Assembly (NCBI RefSeq): GCF_000306255.2
Contig: NZ_AKWY02000022.1
Span: forward strand, 71,164 to 135,163
Direction of reading: 5' to 3'
DNA length: 64,000 nt
From: Leptospira noguchii serovar Panama str. CZ214
Lineage (GTDB): Bacteria > Spirochaetota > Leptospiria > Leptospirales > Leptospiraceae
How positions within the stretch are numbered: the first letter of the stretch is position 1; each line of letters starts with the position of its first letter. Positions 22,502 to 53,193 of this stretch are shown piece by piece. The notes below the pieces were generated by a model. The model was not told the DNA's origin, did not search any database, and saw nothing but the letters and a program-made list of their open reading frames with translations. A program made the position numbers and the translations under genes.

Positions 22502-23446
22502 TTAAGCGCATTTTTCAAAGTCGGCCTCTGAATGAAAGTAAATATGATGTAATCCTCCAAGAACTTTTCGTTTGATAACTTTGGAGGTAGGAGAAGGAAA
22601 GGTGACTTTTCTTCCGCAGGGAGAATCCTTGTTCAAGGCGAGATGCGGCCTCCAAAGATTGTAATAATTGACATATTCCGATGTAACGACTTGAGCGTGA
22701 TTCAAAGAAAATATCGGAATGTGATTGATGCACTCTCTTCTGAGAGACTCGAACCAACGTTCCATGATGCCGTTGCACCAAGGAGAAGCGATCGGGGTAT
22801 GAAGAGATTGAATCCCTAAATCTTCCAAACCTTGTAGAATTTTTCTACCGGAGAAAAGAACATCGTTGTCTCGAAGAAGGATTTCAAACTCGGGGAAAAT
22901 GGATTTTGCTTCTTGAATTTGATTTAAAACCCATAACCTTGTAGGGTTCAAAGTAATATTGAAATGAATGATTTTCCTGGAACCAAGATGAATGAAAGCT
23001 AAAGCGTAAAGAGTGTTACCGTAAATAGTTTGAATGCGACAAAGATCCATTGCAAGTGTATAATTTTTGATTTGAGAGATTAGATTTAACCAAACGTTCC
23101 AATTTCCTCTAAAAGGATTATACCATTTAAGAATTCTTTGAATGATTCTTTTAACGGAAGTCAAAGAGACATCGAATCCCAATAGTAGAAGTTCGGAATG
23201 AATTCTTGCAGCGCCCCAATCTTTGTTTTTCAACATGTCTTGAATCTGATGATATATATTCCAGTATTCACGGATACCAGGTCTACCTTGAAGGTGAGGT
23301 TTGAATAATTTTCTATATTGATTTCTCAGAATTGTGAAAAGATTCGTAATGTGTTTAGGATTTACTTTCCAGAGAAAGTAGAGGATTAGCTTTTCAAAGA
23401 GAAAAATCCAAAACCAAGAATTGTGATAAAAGTGAATAGAATCCAT
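22502..23446 (-). mobile_element. Second related DDE integrase-core transposase, 314 aa
   Basis: A paralogue of the 21278-22357 protein. It has a hydrophobic N-terminus (FWIFLFEKLILYFLW), DWGAARIHSELLLLGF as the helical DNA-binding region, and catalytic residues Asp in LAMDLCRIQ, Asp in EILLRDNDVLFS and Glu in WCNGIMERWFES. It ends [20 protein letters not shown]. The 144-bp gap to its neighbour holds no gene. The pair sits exactly between the intact and the truncated toxin scaffolds, which suggests it was involved in, or profited from, the scaffold duplication. Confidence 0.8.
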
Positions 23447-23902
23447 CTTTGTTTTTTGGATGTTATCGAATAGAAGTTTGTAAGGACAATAGAAAGAGAA
23501 ATAGATTTAATTTCAGTATATAACGTAAAAGATCGTAAGTTAGGAAAATGCGGTTGTGTAAAAAAACCTTGAACCTCTTCTTTTTTCTTGACAAATGGTG
23601 GTGTTAGGCGACTCTTCGATTCATCGAAGAGTCGGTAAGTTCTTCGAAACCCGCCTCATTTTTTTATTTTTTCCAAATTAAACCAAACGTTTTCCGCCAA
23701 AGAAATCCTTCATTGAACAGATGAAAGCCGTGACCAACAACGACTAAAGCTTTGAAGTTACGAAGCGAAAGCGATCGTAGTGTAAATACTGCAATGCAAC
23801 ATGAGTTTTTCCATTCTGAGATTGGAATATACGAAGAATTTAAAATGTTGCGTTGCAGATTGGAACGAAGAGCGCGGTTCGCGCAAGCGAATTCGCCCAA
23901 CC
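23447..23902. other. Junction region with a strong hairpin, no gene
   Basis: This stretch lies between the transposase starts and the truncated toxin scaffold. At 23609-23634 CGACTCTTCGAT and ATCGAAGAGTCG form a perfect 12-bp inverted repeat. Downstream, about 23700-23900, there is short-repeat-like sequence (TTACGAAGCGAAAGCGATCG; GAACGAAGAGCGCG) with no homology I can place in the intact scaffold. It may be an IS or repeat remnant marking the truncation breakpoint. Confidence 0.45.
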
Positions 23903-27039
<3,137 letters not shown>

Positions 27040-27054
27040 TTGAGGTAACAAAAC

Positions 27055-27768
27055 ATGAGAAAGTTTATCATTTTGAATATTCTGATATTTGCAAGTGCCT
27101 TTGCTTGGGATGATGAAGTTGCAGTATTGAAAAGCATTTGGGAAAAAGGAAGGGGGGATCGATAATTGCAACGAGTACAATGTCTGGCCAAACTCCGAAA
27201 CAATATTCTACTGATAACTTAGGAGATTCAAATTCTCAAACAACCTGGTGCACGAATAAAGACCCCAGAGGAGAGTCCATTGCGTTTATGCAATGGACTT
27301 TCGGTTTCTGGATTTCACGTTAATTATTATTACTTAGAGAATACTCTTAAAAGTTACAAGTACAGGGCAAAGCTTTTGATTCACAATGGATATGGAAAGT
27401 CGGAGGAAACGTATTACAATAACAACAGAATCAAAAAAGCTAAATTAAAAATATATGAAGCAGGAATGCGCGAAGGGGCCGGAGGAGGAAGATCATATAT
27501 TCCAAAGGCCCCTTCCCTGATTGCAGTAAAAGAACTTGAATTTAATGAAAAGCTAGGGTTACAAATTTTTGATTTAGATTTTGATTTGAAAGGAAGATAT
27601 GGTGTGAAAGGCTTTAGCGAACTTGGAATGTTTTATGTTTTCGAGATTGTCGAAGTCTACAAAGGGAAAAAATACAACGACACTTGTATATCTGAATTAG
27701 ATGTATTAGGTATTTTGAATAAAGAAGATGAAGAGGTATTTAAGAAAATATTGTCCTCTTATCGATAA
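27055..27768 (+). pseudogene. Secreted NADase-type glycan-binding (discoidin-like) protein, two frameshifts
   Basis: It starts with a good ribosome-binding site (GAGG) and the signal peptide [17 protein letters not shown]. The frame stops at 27165 because of an indel in the G-run at 27152-27158. It resumes as [20 protein letters not shown] and shifts again near 27300-27315 into HVNYYYLENTLKSYKYRAKL. Joined, it reads like the NADase-type glycan-binding domain common in Leptospira: Tyr/Asp-rich start, TTW, then LLIHNGYGKSEETYYNNNRIKK. It lies 16 bp behind the C39 tip, where an immunity gene would be expected, so it may have served as antidote or accessory before decaying together with the toxin. 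Confidence 0.65.
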
Positions 27769-27777
27769 GTAAGGTTG

Positions 27778-27791
27778 TCCTGTGCGATGCG
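27778..27791 (+). repeat. 14-nt direct repeat TCCTGTGCGATGCG, copy 1
   Basis: It lies 9 bp after the stop of the glycan-binding pseudogene. The identical 14-mer occurs at 28486-28499, 8 bp after the stop of the LRR-like lipoprotein gene. The pair therefore brackets that gene like a cassette boundary. Confidence 0.65.
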
Positions 27792-27850
27792 GTGTAGTGC
27801 AGAAATCCCCAGCGAATGTAGCAAGGTGATTTCGGAAAGCGTAGTAAGAT

Positions 27851-28477
27851 ATGCAAAGAGTTAATGAACTACTACTACTATTTGTATTATTAAGTATAGC
27901 TTGTATAAAGGAGCAAGAGCAAGAATTAAAGAAGGGGTCATCGGTTTTTGTAGAGTGTGAAGTAAATCGTAAAGAAATGGAAGGTTATCTCAAGAGAAAA
28001 TGGGGTTCAGATTATCAAAGAAAAGAGTTTAACGAAATAACCTCAATTACGGATGATCGTGGAACTACAGATGATAAAATATTAGGATATACTTGTTGTT
28101 TTCCTAATTTGACTAATTTGACTAATTTGACGGCAAGTTGGAGTAAGAATGTAACAGATATTGGAGTGAAAAATTTTGTAGAATGTAGTTTGAAAAACCA
28201 TGTTCAAAGAATGAACGGTATAAATTTTCAAGGTACGTCAATAACGAATGAGTCTGTTAAAAGTCTGTCAGAACTCAAAGAAGTGGGAGAATTATTTTTA
28301 GACGACAATGATAAAATCAATGATACTGCGATTCAGTATTTTAAAAAATTCACATCTATTGGTTCACTCAGTATTGTAGCAACAGGTATAACAGCAGAGG
28401 GAGCCGAGAAATTGAGAAAGATGAAACACATTCAAGGTGTTGATTCGGATTACCATGTGCCAGCAAATCAAGAATAA
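27851..28477 (+). CDS. LRR-like lipoprotein, possible orphan immunity protein
   Basis: A 208-aa protein with signal MQRVNELLLLFVLLSIAC, whose lipobox LSIAC predicts a lipoprotein. The mature part holds irregular leucine-rich segments (TNLTNLTASWSKNVTDIGV; KSLSELKEVGELFLDDND; FTSIGSLSIVATGITAEG), unlike the regular 23-residue repeats elsewhere in the window. A direct TTTGACTAA-type repetition at 28108-28130 encodes LTNLTNLT. It stands alone between the 14-nt direct repeats and behind a decayed toxin module. A periplasmic immunity or ligand-binding role is possible, but the function is unknown. Confidence 0.6.
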   Translation: MQRVNELLLLFVLLSIACIKEQEQELKKGSSVFVECEVNRKEMEGYLKRKWGSDYQRKEFNEITSITDDRGTTDDKILGYTCCFPNLTNLTNLTASWSKNVTDIGVKNFVECSLKNHVQRMNGINFQGTSITNESVKSLSELKEVGELFLDDNDKINDTAIQYFKKFTSIGSLSIVATGITAEGAEKLRKMKHIQGVDSDYHVPANQE

Positions 28478-28485
28478 CTGGATTA

Positions 28486-28525
28486 TCCTGTGCGATGCGA
28501 GAACCCTGAGTTTCGCAAAGACTAA
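28486..28525 (+). repeat. 14-nt direct repeat copy 2 joined to a post-cassette repeat
   Basis: TCCTGTGCGATGCG (28486-28499) is followed by CTGAGTTTCGCAAAGACTAA, a variant of the TGAGTCTCGCAAAAACTAA word found behind the LAS and TreTu immunity genes. Two boundary signals therefore meet here. Confidence 0.55.
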
Positions 28526-28669
28526 AATGTTGGAACAACAATAGAGCTTAGTTTTGATATTTGTAGGGAATTTATTTAGTCCTCAAAGAGTATTAGAAAA
28601 ACTGCAATTGATGTAAGAAGTTAAAACGAGAGAAAAACAAAAAAGTGTAAGAGTGAGTTGATAAAGGAA

Positions 28670-28795
28670 ATGGAAGAAGATGAAAATACAAGTAAGAATG
28701 GATATGTTTTGGGAGAAGTTGTAAAAAACAAATATACAGGCCGTCGAATGAATGCGACTATTGATACCAAAATCAAGTGTATATCTTATGTGTAA
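28670..28795 (+). CDS. Possible 41-aa ORF, weak support
   Basis: The ATG at 28670 follows AAAGGAA at very short spacing, and the frame reads MEEDENTSKNGYVLGEVV... to TAA at 28793-28795. I recognise no family. It may be the tail of a decayed cassette gene. The rest of 28526-28823 shows no gene. Confidence 0.2.
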   Translation: MEEDENTSKNGYVLGEVVKNKYTGRRMNATIDTKIKCISYV

Positions 28796-28823
28796 TAGCC
28801 AAGATCAGACACACCGTAGCTGT

Positions 28824-29425
<602 letters not shown>

Positions 29426-29464
29426 ATCTTAGTACAGTCTGTAAGTTTTAAATTTAACTTTCGA

Positions 29465-43833
<14,369 letters not shown>

Positions 43834-43837
<4 letters not shown>

Positions 43838-44004
43838 TTGAAAATGATTTTCAAGAAGAAGCAAAAAGAGCAACTTTTTTATTGAAGGGGAAAATTGTTA
43901 CCAAATGCATTCGTAACAAATCGAATGAAATTATTATAATTTTTTCCGATGGAACAAGAATTTTCATAGATTCAAAATCTAACTTAGAACTTTCAATTAC
44001 ATGA
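43834..44004 (+). CDS. 56-aa immunity protein for the RHS tip
   Basis: The ATG at 43834 overlaps the RHS stop (ATGA), with AAGGAG 9 nt upstream, so translation is coupled to the toxin. The product MIENDFQEEAKRATFLLKG... continues with EIIIIFSDGTRIFIDS and ends LELSIT. This compact β-rich type with FSDGTR and a final ELSIT is, as I recall, typical of small immunity proteins behind RHS/CDI RNase tips. It is cytoplasmic, which fits a nuclease toxin. The gene is intact even though its toxin gene carries a stop codon, so protection would remain. Confidence 0.7.
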
Positions 44005-44016
44005 GTCGGGCTCTAG

Positions 44017-44141
44017 CAAAAACTAAAATCGCATTCTTAAACTAGAATATAACAAAAATAAAATCTAGAGACCTAAATATCTTTGAAAACAATTTTCTTT
44101 GAGTAAAAGAGATTTGAAAAAAGAAAAGAAATATGAAGACT
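44017..44141 (+). repeat. ~120-bp direct repeat flanking the TreTu cassette, left copy
   Basis: It contains AAAACTAAAATCGCATTCTT, ACTAGAATATAAC, AGAGACCTAAA, GAAAACAATTTTCTTTGAGT and a purine-rich end. The same order of words occurs at 45596-45716. The left end merges with a post-immunity word (TGAGTCGGGCTCTAGCAAA) just behind the 56-aa immunity gene. Confidence 0.75.
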
Positions 44142-44161
44142 TACAACGCGGGAATAACTAA

Positions 44162-44815
<654 letters not shown>

Positions 44816-44847
44816 ACTTATCAATATTCAGCCATTAAGATAATATT

Positions 44848-45180
44848 ATGGAAAATAAAAATTATTATATATCAGTTGATGAACCATGGGACTTCGTAGG
44901 GCCAGATGGAAAGAACAGAATCAATGGACATATATTAAAGATCGTTGATAATGACTGTGTTCTTTTTAAAACAAACCATATCTTAAATTTTGATAATGTA
45001 GAAGGAGATATTTTAGTTTTATTATCAAGGCACACTGGGTATCACTTTGATTCATTAGAAACTAATAAATTTTGGACATTTGGCGGGGGTTTACTATTAA
45101 CAAAAGATTACGAAAATATGAATCGGAAAGAGTTAGAAAAGAATTCAAAATATGTGATTATAGGTAGCTTTGATTCTTGA
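44848..45180 (+). CDS. Putative TreTu immunity protein, tandem copy 1
   Basis: A 110-aa cytoplasmic-type protein starting MENKNYYISVDEPWDFVGPD, with KILKIVDNDCVLFKTNH-like strands and a C-terminal KYVIIGSF. It lies 32 bp behind the TreTu tip. The next gene is a clear paralogue, so the pair looks like duplicated antidotes. The protein is small, β-rich and acidic, as many immunity proteins are. The immunity role is inferred from position; I know no catalytic motif in it. Confidence 0.65.
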   Translation: MENKNYYISVDEPWDFVGPDGKNRINGHILKIVDNDCVLFKTNHILNFDNVEGDILVLLSRHTGYHFDSLETNKFWTFGGGLLLTKDYENMNRKELEKNSKYVIIGSFDS

Positions 45181-45204
45181 GCCATACCGAACCTCACAAA
45201 AGTT

Positions 45205-45561
45205 ATGGAAGAGAAAAAATATTACATTTCAGTCGCTGAACCTTGGGATTTCGTAGGGCCTGATGGGAAAAATATAATCAAGGGAAAAATCTTAAAGATT
45301 ATTGATAATGACTGTGTTCTTTTTAAAACAAATCATAAATTAAGAATAAAAGATGTTGAAGGAGATGTTTTAGTTTTATCATCACGATACAAAAAGGATG
45401 ATCATTTCGTTAAGGATATTAAAGAATTGGATTGGACGATAAATGTAGGGTTATTTCTAACTAAAGAATACGAAGATTTGAATGAATCAGGATTGAAAAG
45501 TTATTCTAAATTTATTATAATTGGCAGCCTTATGGAATATGCTGAGTCTCGCAAAAACTAA
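45205..45561 (+). CDS. Putative TreTu immunity protein, tandem copy 2
   Basis: A 118-aa paralogue of the previous gene. It shares YYISV.EPWDFVGPDGKN, ILKI.DNDCVLFKTNH and the end KF.IIGS. Differences cluster in the middle, as expected if the two antidotes face different toxin variants. The extra C-terminal residues AESRKN are encoded by the post-cassette word GAGTCTCGCAAAAACTAA, so its stop codon was supplied by the boundary repeat. Confidence 0.65.
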   Translation: MEEKKYYISVAEPWDFVGPDGKNIIKGKILKIIDNDCVLFKTNHKLRIKDVEGDVLVLSSRYKKDDHFVKDIKELDWTINVGLFLTKEYEDLNESGLKSYSKFIIIGSLMEYAESRKN

Positions 45562-45595
45562 AAAAGCAGAAGAATGAAATAGCAAAATGGATATG

Positions 45596-45716
45596 AAAAC
45601 TAAAAACGAATTCTAAAACTAGAATATAACGAAAATAACATTTAGAGACCTAAAAATCATTGAAAACAATTTTCTTTGAGTAAGAGAGATTTGAAAGAAA
45701 AAAAGAAATATAAAGA
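45596..45716 (+). repeat. ~120-bp direct repeat flanking the TreTu cassette, right copy
   Basis: It matches 44017-44141 over its whole length with scattered differences (AAAACTAAAAACGAATTCT, ACTAGAATATAACG, AGAGACCTAAAA, GAAAACAATTTTCTTTGAGT). The 45717-45870 remainder holds no gene. The two copies bracket exactly the orphan tip and its two immunity genes (about 1.5 kb). Confidence 0.75.
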
Positions 45717-45870
45717 TCTCCGGTGCGTTAGGATGGATGCGTGGTCAAGTTATTGTAATGAGAGCAAAGATTCAAACTAACGTAACCCTAATAATTGAAG
45801 CATAACAAGAACAAAAGAAAATAATTTCATCTGCATTACTTCTACATTAAAAAACTATTATGTTTTTTAC

Positions 45871-47004
45871 TCATTCAACTTTTCTTTGGGTTTCAACATT
45901 TGAAAGAAGTTCCTGTCTAAGATCCCTAGGGGATTTGCCAGTAAATTTAACACAAGCCCTGTGAAACGAAGAAGCAGAATTGAAACCACATTCAAAAGCA
46001 ATGTTTAAAAGATTATAATTTAATTTTATACGCATCATATTTTTCACTTCGTTGATTCTGTGAAATTGTAGAAACTCAGTAAAACTCATATTCAAATATT
46101 GATTTAGATAATAAGAAGCCTGATGAGTAGAAAGACCTAAACCAGAAGCAAAATCAGGAAGTCTCAATTCTTCGTCTATAAAACCTTTAGAATCTAAAAA
46201 ATGATTTAGTTTAGTTTTAACCTTTTCTAAATCGATTCCATCTAACAAATCTCTAGGAGGATATTTATATTTTTGTGGTTCTTTGACCTCTGGAATGGTT
46301 TCTAATTCAATTTGATTGTTTATGTTAGAAACCGATACAGTAACTTTACTGAACAAAGGAGGAAAAAAACGCTCTAAAACTATCGTATAACAAATGACGG
46401 AACCAGGGATGATTTCTGCAAAGAGAAAGAAATCCTTCTTATCATAAATCGTTCCGAGAAGATCTAAAACAAAACAAATAGAAATTAAAAAGGAAAGAAA
46501 GGGGAGGTTAAAAAATAAAATCGATTTATTAGTTTTTAAAACACTTCTTAAAGACCAGAAAAAAGTAAAAATAGAAATTCCAAATCCCAAAATGTCGATG
46601 CAAGAAATAAAGTAAAGTTCGGGAATGAAATAAGAAAGTAAAATCATAACGGGAATGATCCCTAAAAGTCTTTTACAATGAATCCAAGGATTATCTAAAG
46701 AATCTAATACATAGTTGAAACAGACTAAAACAGCCAAACTGGAATAAAGAACCAAGCCATAGTAAGAACCGAATGTGATTTTACTTTCACTTCGAAGGGA
46801 CCCTTCATCAAAGAGTATTCCTCCGTTTAAAATTAGAAAAAATGCGGCGGATTGTAAAACAGAACCATAAGATTTACTAAAACCATCACTTGAAAAAAGT
46901 TTAGAAGACCCTAATGCAACTCCAAAAATTACACCGGCAGCATGAAAATAAAAAATACCTAATTCTAAAGTACTTTTGTAATTCTCAATTTCGATTGTAT
47001 TCAT
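45871..47004 (-). CDS. AraC-family regulator with N-terminal membrane domain
   Basis: A 377-aa protein. Residues 1-220 hold seven or so hydrophobic segments ([68 protein letters not shown]). The C-terminal ~110 residues are an AraC double helix-turn-helix ([53 protein letters not shown]). Such membrane AraC proteins in Leptospira probably sense an envelope or diffusible signal and bind DNA directly. At least three fossil fragments of relatives occur in this window (54003-54066, 57027-57100, 63063-63272). Targets are unknown. Confidence 0.85.
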   Translation of the reverse strand: MNTIEIENYKSTLELGIFYFHAAGVIFGVALGSSKLFSSDGFSKSYGSVLQSAAFFLILNGGILFDEGSLRSESKITFGSYYGLVLYSSLAVLVCFNYVLDSLDNPWIHCKRLLGIIPVMILLSYFIPELYFISCIDILGFGISIFTFFWSLRSVLKTNKSILFFNLPFLSFLISICFVLDLLGTIYDKKDFFLFAEIIPGSVICYTIVLERFFPPLFSKVTVSVSNINNQIELETIPEVKEPQKYKYPPRDLLDGIDLEKVKTKLNHFLDSKGFIDEELRLPDFASGLGLSTHQASYYLNQYLNMSFTEFLQFHRINEVKNMMRIKLNYNLLNIAFECGFNSASSFHRACVKFTGKSPRDLRQELLSNVETQRKVE

Positions 47005-47056
47005 AATGATAATGAAGGGAGAAACTCAAATGTAATTATGATATAATTGCTTCTTT

Positions 47057-47269
<213 letters not shown>

Positions 47270-47730
47270 AGATAATTCCTATTTTAATTTCAGGTGGAAT
47301 TTATACTCAATTGAGGGAAAGGTCATAAGAGTTGATAAAGTGAAAGCTGATATGTAAGTTAGTATTAAGATTATAAAATGAAACCATCTTAGTTACTTCC
47401 TTGAATTTTAAATATTATAATGAACTTGAAATTTAAAGATGAGGAACCGTAATAAGATGTATCAATCTCACTAAAAATTTCTGGAGATAACAAGGTGGGT
47501 ATTTAATAAATCTACTTTGGAAATGTTTTTTCAGGAGATTTAAAAAACAGGATGCTTGATTGTAGAAAATAATCTTCTTTCTATTATATTTAGAATTAAT
47601 TCTAAATATAGTTACCCGAATATTCGAATATAACATTACGATGTCCTTTCTTTGTAGTAAGTCTGAATTGGTGGGATTGTATGTTGAATTATACAATTTG
47701 TCAAATAAAAAAATTGATTAATACAACAAA
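47270..47730. promoter_or_regulatory. Regulatory gap with a perfect 26-bp palindrome
   Basis: No supported gene is present. At 47585-47610 TATATTTAGAATT is followed directly by its exact inverse, and CGAATATTCG at 47617-47626 is a second palindrome. They lie ~105-145 bp before the XRE gene, whose product is a dimeric DNA-binding type, so an autoregulatory operator is plausible. The symmetry is seen directly; binding is inferred. Confidence 0.5.
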
Positions 47731-48114
<384 letters not shown>

Positions 48115-48190
48115 AAAGTTTTTTATTTCAGTTTTACGTTAATACCAGAATAATTATTGAGTTTTTAATTAAAGAGACATAATTCATATT

Positions 48191-48802
<612 letters not shown>

Positions 48803-48845
48803 ACACATTTTTGTTGAGGATTTGTCAGCTTGATCGAAACGGGGA

Positions 48846-49736
<891 letters not shown>

Positions 49737-49952
49737 TTAAATTCTTTTTTAAATTTAAAGAGCAAGCAGCTTTGTATATATAATTCACTTTTTTAAATAG
49801 TAATCAATTATATAATTCGTTTAATAAAATACTTTTAAACCTGCTTAAAAGAAATGCTGTGAGCTAAAGCTTTCCCACAATAAAATAATGATTTCTGTTT
49901 TCTCTATTTATCAGTTTCAAAATCATTTTCGATCGAATTATCGAAAAAATCA

Positions 49953-49998
49953 TTGACTCCTTGTTATTCATATATATACTTAAATATATATATGAATA
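49953..49998 (+). promoter_or_regulatory. vapBC promoter with perfect operator palindrome over the start codon
   Basis: TTGACT (49953-49958), 16 bp, then TATACT (49975-49980) forms a good sigma-70-type promoter. TATTCATATATATA (49965-49978) and TATATATATGAATA (49985-49998) are a perfect 14-bp inverted repeat with spacer CTTAAA. The right arm covers the vapB ATG at 49992. The transcript would begin about 5-12 nt before the ATG, i.e. nearly leaderless. A VapBC complex bound here would block both the -10 box and the start region. Confidence 0.65.
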
Positions 49999-50222
49999 AG
50001 GCTAAGATTTTTAAAAACGGTGATAGCCAGGCAATTCGTTTGCCTAAAGACTATCGTTTTAAAGGCAAAGAAGTTTATATACGAAAAGATGGGGATAACG
50101 TTATTTTAACGCCAATAGATGACGCCGTTGATAGATTTTGGAGTACTATTCATAATTTCTCGGATGATCTTATAATTGATCGAAATCAACCGACGGAGTA
50201 TGACAAGCGAAATCGAATATGA
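49992..50222 (+). CDS. vapB: VapB-type antitoxin (AbrB/SpoVT fold)
   Basis: A 76-aa antitoxin. The N-terminus [20 protein letters not shown] is the swapped-hairpin AbrB DNA-binding fold. The C-terminus ([20 protein letters not shown]) would wrap the toxin's active site. I start at the ATG 49992, inside the operator palindrome, rather than the upstream TTG at 49953, which is the -35 box. The stop overlaps the toxin start (ATGA). It would neutralise VapC and repress the operon. VapBC pairs are well known in pathogenic Leptospira. Confidence 0.85.
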   Translation: MNKAKIFKNGDSQAIRLPKDYRFKGKEVYIRKDGDNVILTPIDDAVDRFWSTIHNFSDDLIIDRNQPTEYDKRNRI

Positions 50223-50620
50223 CTCAATACTTGTTAGATACGAATATTTGCATTTATATAATAAACCAAAAGCCAGAATCCGTTTACAAAAAATTTAAAA
50301 AGATTAAGTTGGAAAACATCTCTATTTCATCAATTACGGAATTTGAATTAAAGTATGGTGTTCAGAAAAGTTTGCATTTCGAAAAGAATCTAAAAGTCTT
50401 AGAAGAGTTTTTAAGTTACTTGAATATTCTTCCGTTCGTTAGCGAAGACACGAATAAAGCTGCAAAAATTCGAGTAGAACTGGAAAAAGTAGGAAAACCA
50501 ATTGGCCCTTTCGATCTTCTAATAGCTTCTCAGGCGTTATCAAATAGACTTACTCTTGTAACGAACAATGAAAAAGAATTGAATCGAATTAAAGATCTTA
50601 AAATTGAAAATTGGCTTTAA
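50219..50620 (+). CDS. vapC: VapC PIN-domain RNase toxin
   Basis: A 133-aa PIN-domain ribonuclease. Acidic residues expected in the metal site are Asp7 (LLDTNICIY), Glu41 ([10 protein letters not shown]) and Asp99 ([12 protein letters not shown]), with TNNEKEL near the C-terminus where Asn/Asp is usual. VapC toxins of this type cut initiator tRNA or other RNAs and stop translation. The gene is coupled to vapB by a 4-nt overlap. All core residues are present, so it should be active. An attC-like element follows the stop. Confidence 0.88.
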   Translation: MTQYLLDTNICIYIINQKPESVYKKFKKIKLENISISSITEFELKYGVQKSLHFEKNLKVLEEFLSYLNILPFVSEDTNKAAKIRVELEKVGKPIGPFDLLIASQALSNRLTLVTNNEKELNRIKDLKIENWL

Positions 50621-50629
50621 AAGATGCTG

Positions 50630-50735
50630 GCCAGCGTCTGTTTGCGACTCACGGTTCGTACATTGCTTTGTCACTCTGGCTTGTGGGATTACTTGTTATA
50701 TCGAATGCGAACGTCGTTGAACATTGCTATTTCGC
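50630..50735 (+). repeat. Degenerate attC-like element behind vapBC
   Basis: This segment starts within 10 bp of the vapC stop. The right end ACGTCGTTGAAC contains GTTGAAC (50716-50722), a match to the attC R' consensus GTTRRRY. The left end (GGCCAGCGTCTG) only loosely fits the R'' side. Words such as ACATTGCTTTGT recur in the element at 57780-57922. It is probably a decayed recombination site. Confidence 0.4.
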
Positions 50736-50789
50736 AAATTCGATATTTTTAAAAATTAAAAACTAATTCCTCTTATTGATTTTTTTCTA

Positions 50790-51448
<659 letters not shown>

Positions 51449-52070
51449 AATATTGAATTCTATCAACTATAATAGCTAAGATTATACAGTTTATAACGAA
51501 AATTACAAGTTATCTCCGGATTTATTCTTATCGTCGAAAGAAAAGCATATATCAATGGAACCAACGTCCTAAGGCCCTAATTATTAAGATGGAACCACGA
51601 AGTATGGTCCGTTCCGAATTTTCTTTGGTTCTCAACTGATTGGTGAACAGATCCGGGTTTGAAGAAGTATCAGAGTGTTTGTGTAAGATCTATTTTACGA
51701 ACGCAGTTCTGGGTATGTTAGATTTATTTAAAGGAAAAGTATTGAAATACGAGACACCTGTGTATAACTACGACGAAACAGTGTAACCCATGTCTTCCGG
51801 TCTAGAGTGTTACCGATGTGTCAGAACATACATGGACAAATATTCACTGATGTGACTTAATTCGTTATCGGAAGTGATCTGTTGCATCACAGTAAATTCA
51901 TTTTTAAATTTAAAAAGAATCACCCATCGGCCTCGTTGAACTTCGCTTAAACTCTATTTTCTAAGCTTTTTGGATTGATGGGTTACCAGTGTTTTATGAT
52001 ATTCGTATATTTTGTTATTTTTATGTGTTTATAATTAAATTTTATACGAATGTAAGAAATCTGAATAAAA
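51449..52070. other. Graveyard region with IS481 and unknown repeat fragments
   Basis: No intact gene. 51490-51530 (ATAACGAAAATTACAAGTTA...) matches the 3' edge of the IS481 relic at 28824. 51630-51675 (CAACTGATTGGTGAACAGAT, AAGTATCAGAG) matches 57127-57172. A T-rich promoter-like stretch precedes the DUF2971 gene. Confidence 0.5.
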
Positions 52071-52991
52071 ATGGAAAAACTAAAAAATGATAAAATAAAG
52101 GAGATTACTGACGAAGTCTTTAAAGCGCATAATTTAATTTATAAAAGCTATAATCCCCTGATTCATTATACAAATGGATTAGGTCTAAATGGAATACTAC
52201 ATTCAAAAACTTTGAGAGCAAATCATGTTTCTAATCTAAATGATTTGAGTGAAATATTACGGGCATATCATATCTTAGTAAGTATATTAGATAATATTTC
52301 TACTAATGATCCAAATTTATTACTTTTAATTGAGAAATTAAAAATTCAATTGAATGAAAAAATAAATTCAAGAATTTTTCCAGAAATTTATATTGTTAGT
52401 TTCTCTAATAAAGACGACGATCTTTTTTTATGGCGAAGTTATTCTACTTTTAATGACGCATATGCTTTAGTTTTTACTAAAGCATTTCTGGCCGCTTATG
52501 CAATAAATGATGGTGCAGTATTATTGCAATGTGTATACGATGAACGAAAACAATTTTCAATATTAGAGCAAGCAACCCAGTTATTTTTTAATAAAATTGA
52601 CTTATCGATTTCTGAAAACCTTCAAATCTATTTAGATGATTATTTCAGATTAATACATCTATTCGTTCCATATATAAAAAATTCACATTTTATTGAAGAA
52701 AATGAAATTAGATTAGTCTTATGGAACCCTCAAAATCTATACCAAGAAAATAGAATTAAACTAGGGCTAAATAAGGGATTTTTTCATAAATACGTAAATA
52801 TTAAAATGTTTAGGGATGAAGAAGATACAGAATTTGAACATTCCCTTGAAGAAATTATTATAGGCCCAAATTCGAGATCTCAGATTGAAAATAATCAATT
52901 TAAAAATACTTTAAATAAACTAATTAAAGAAAACGTTGGATGTCTCTTAAAAGGAATAAGAGACACTAAATATAATACTTTAAAGTTTTAA
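52071..52991 (+). CDS. DUF2971-type protein
   Basis: A 306-aa soluble protein. LIHYTNGLGLNGILHSKTLR with HVSNLNDLSEI (residues about 28-60) and IYIVSFSNKDDDLFLWRSYS (about 108-127) are the hallmark blocks of DUF2971: 'HYT..L..I....l..s....lND..E' and 'fs...d.l.lW..Y'. FIEENEIRLVLWN closes the domain. DUF2971 proteins often occur in defence islands and beside mobile elements; their biochemical role is not settled. Very AT-rich codon use suggests recent transfer or relaxed selection. It stands alone. Confidence 0.75.
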   Translation: MEKLKNDKIKEITDEVFKAHNLIYKSYNPLIHYTNGLGLNGILHSKTLRANHVSNLNDLSEILRAYHILVSILDNISTNDPNLLLLIEKLKIQLNEKINSRIFPEIYIVSFSNKDDDLFLWRSYSTFNDAYALVFTKAFLAAYAINDGAVLLQCVYDERKQFSILEQATQLFFNKIDLSISENLQIYLDDYFRLIHLFVPYIKNSHFIEENEIRLVLWNPQNLYQENRIKLGLNKGFFHKYVNIKMFRDEEDTEFEHSLEEIIIGPNSRSQIENNQFKNTLNKLIKENVGCLLKGIRDTKYNTLKF

Positions 52992-53193
52992 AAATTTGAT
53001 TAGGGGCTAGCTTTGAGTTCTAACTTAATAGTAACAGATCTGTCTTTTGGTTTGTGAGGCACTCATACTATTTAAGTTTACTTTTTAAAAGAAATATAAT
53101 TGAGTAATCGCCAATAACCACTTTGTCAAAGCCTTCTTTATTTCTTTTACCTTGAAAAAACGAATATATTTCGTAAGAATTTTCAAAAGGTAG

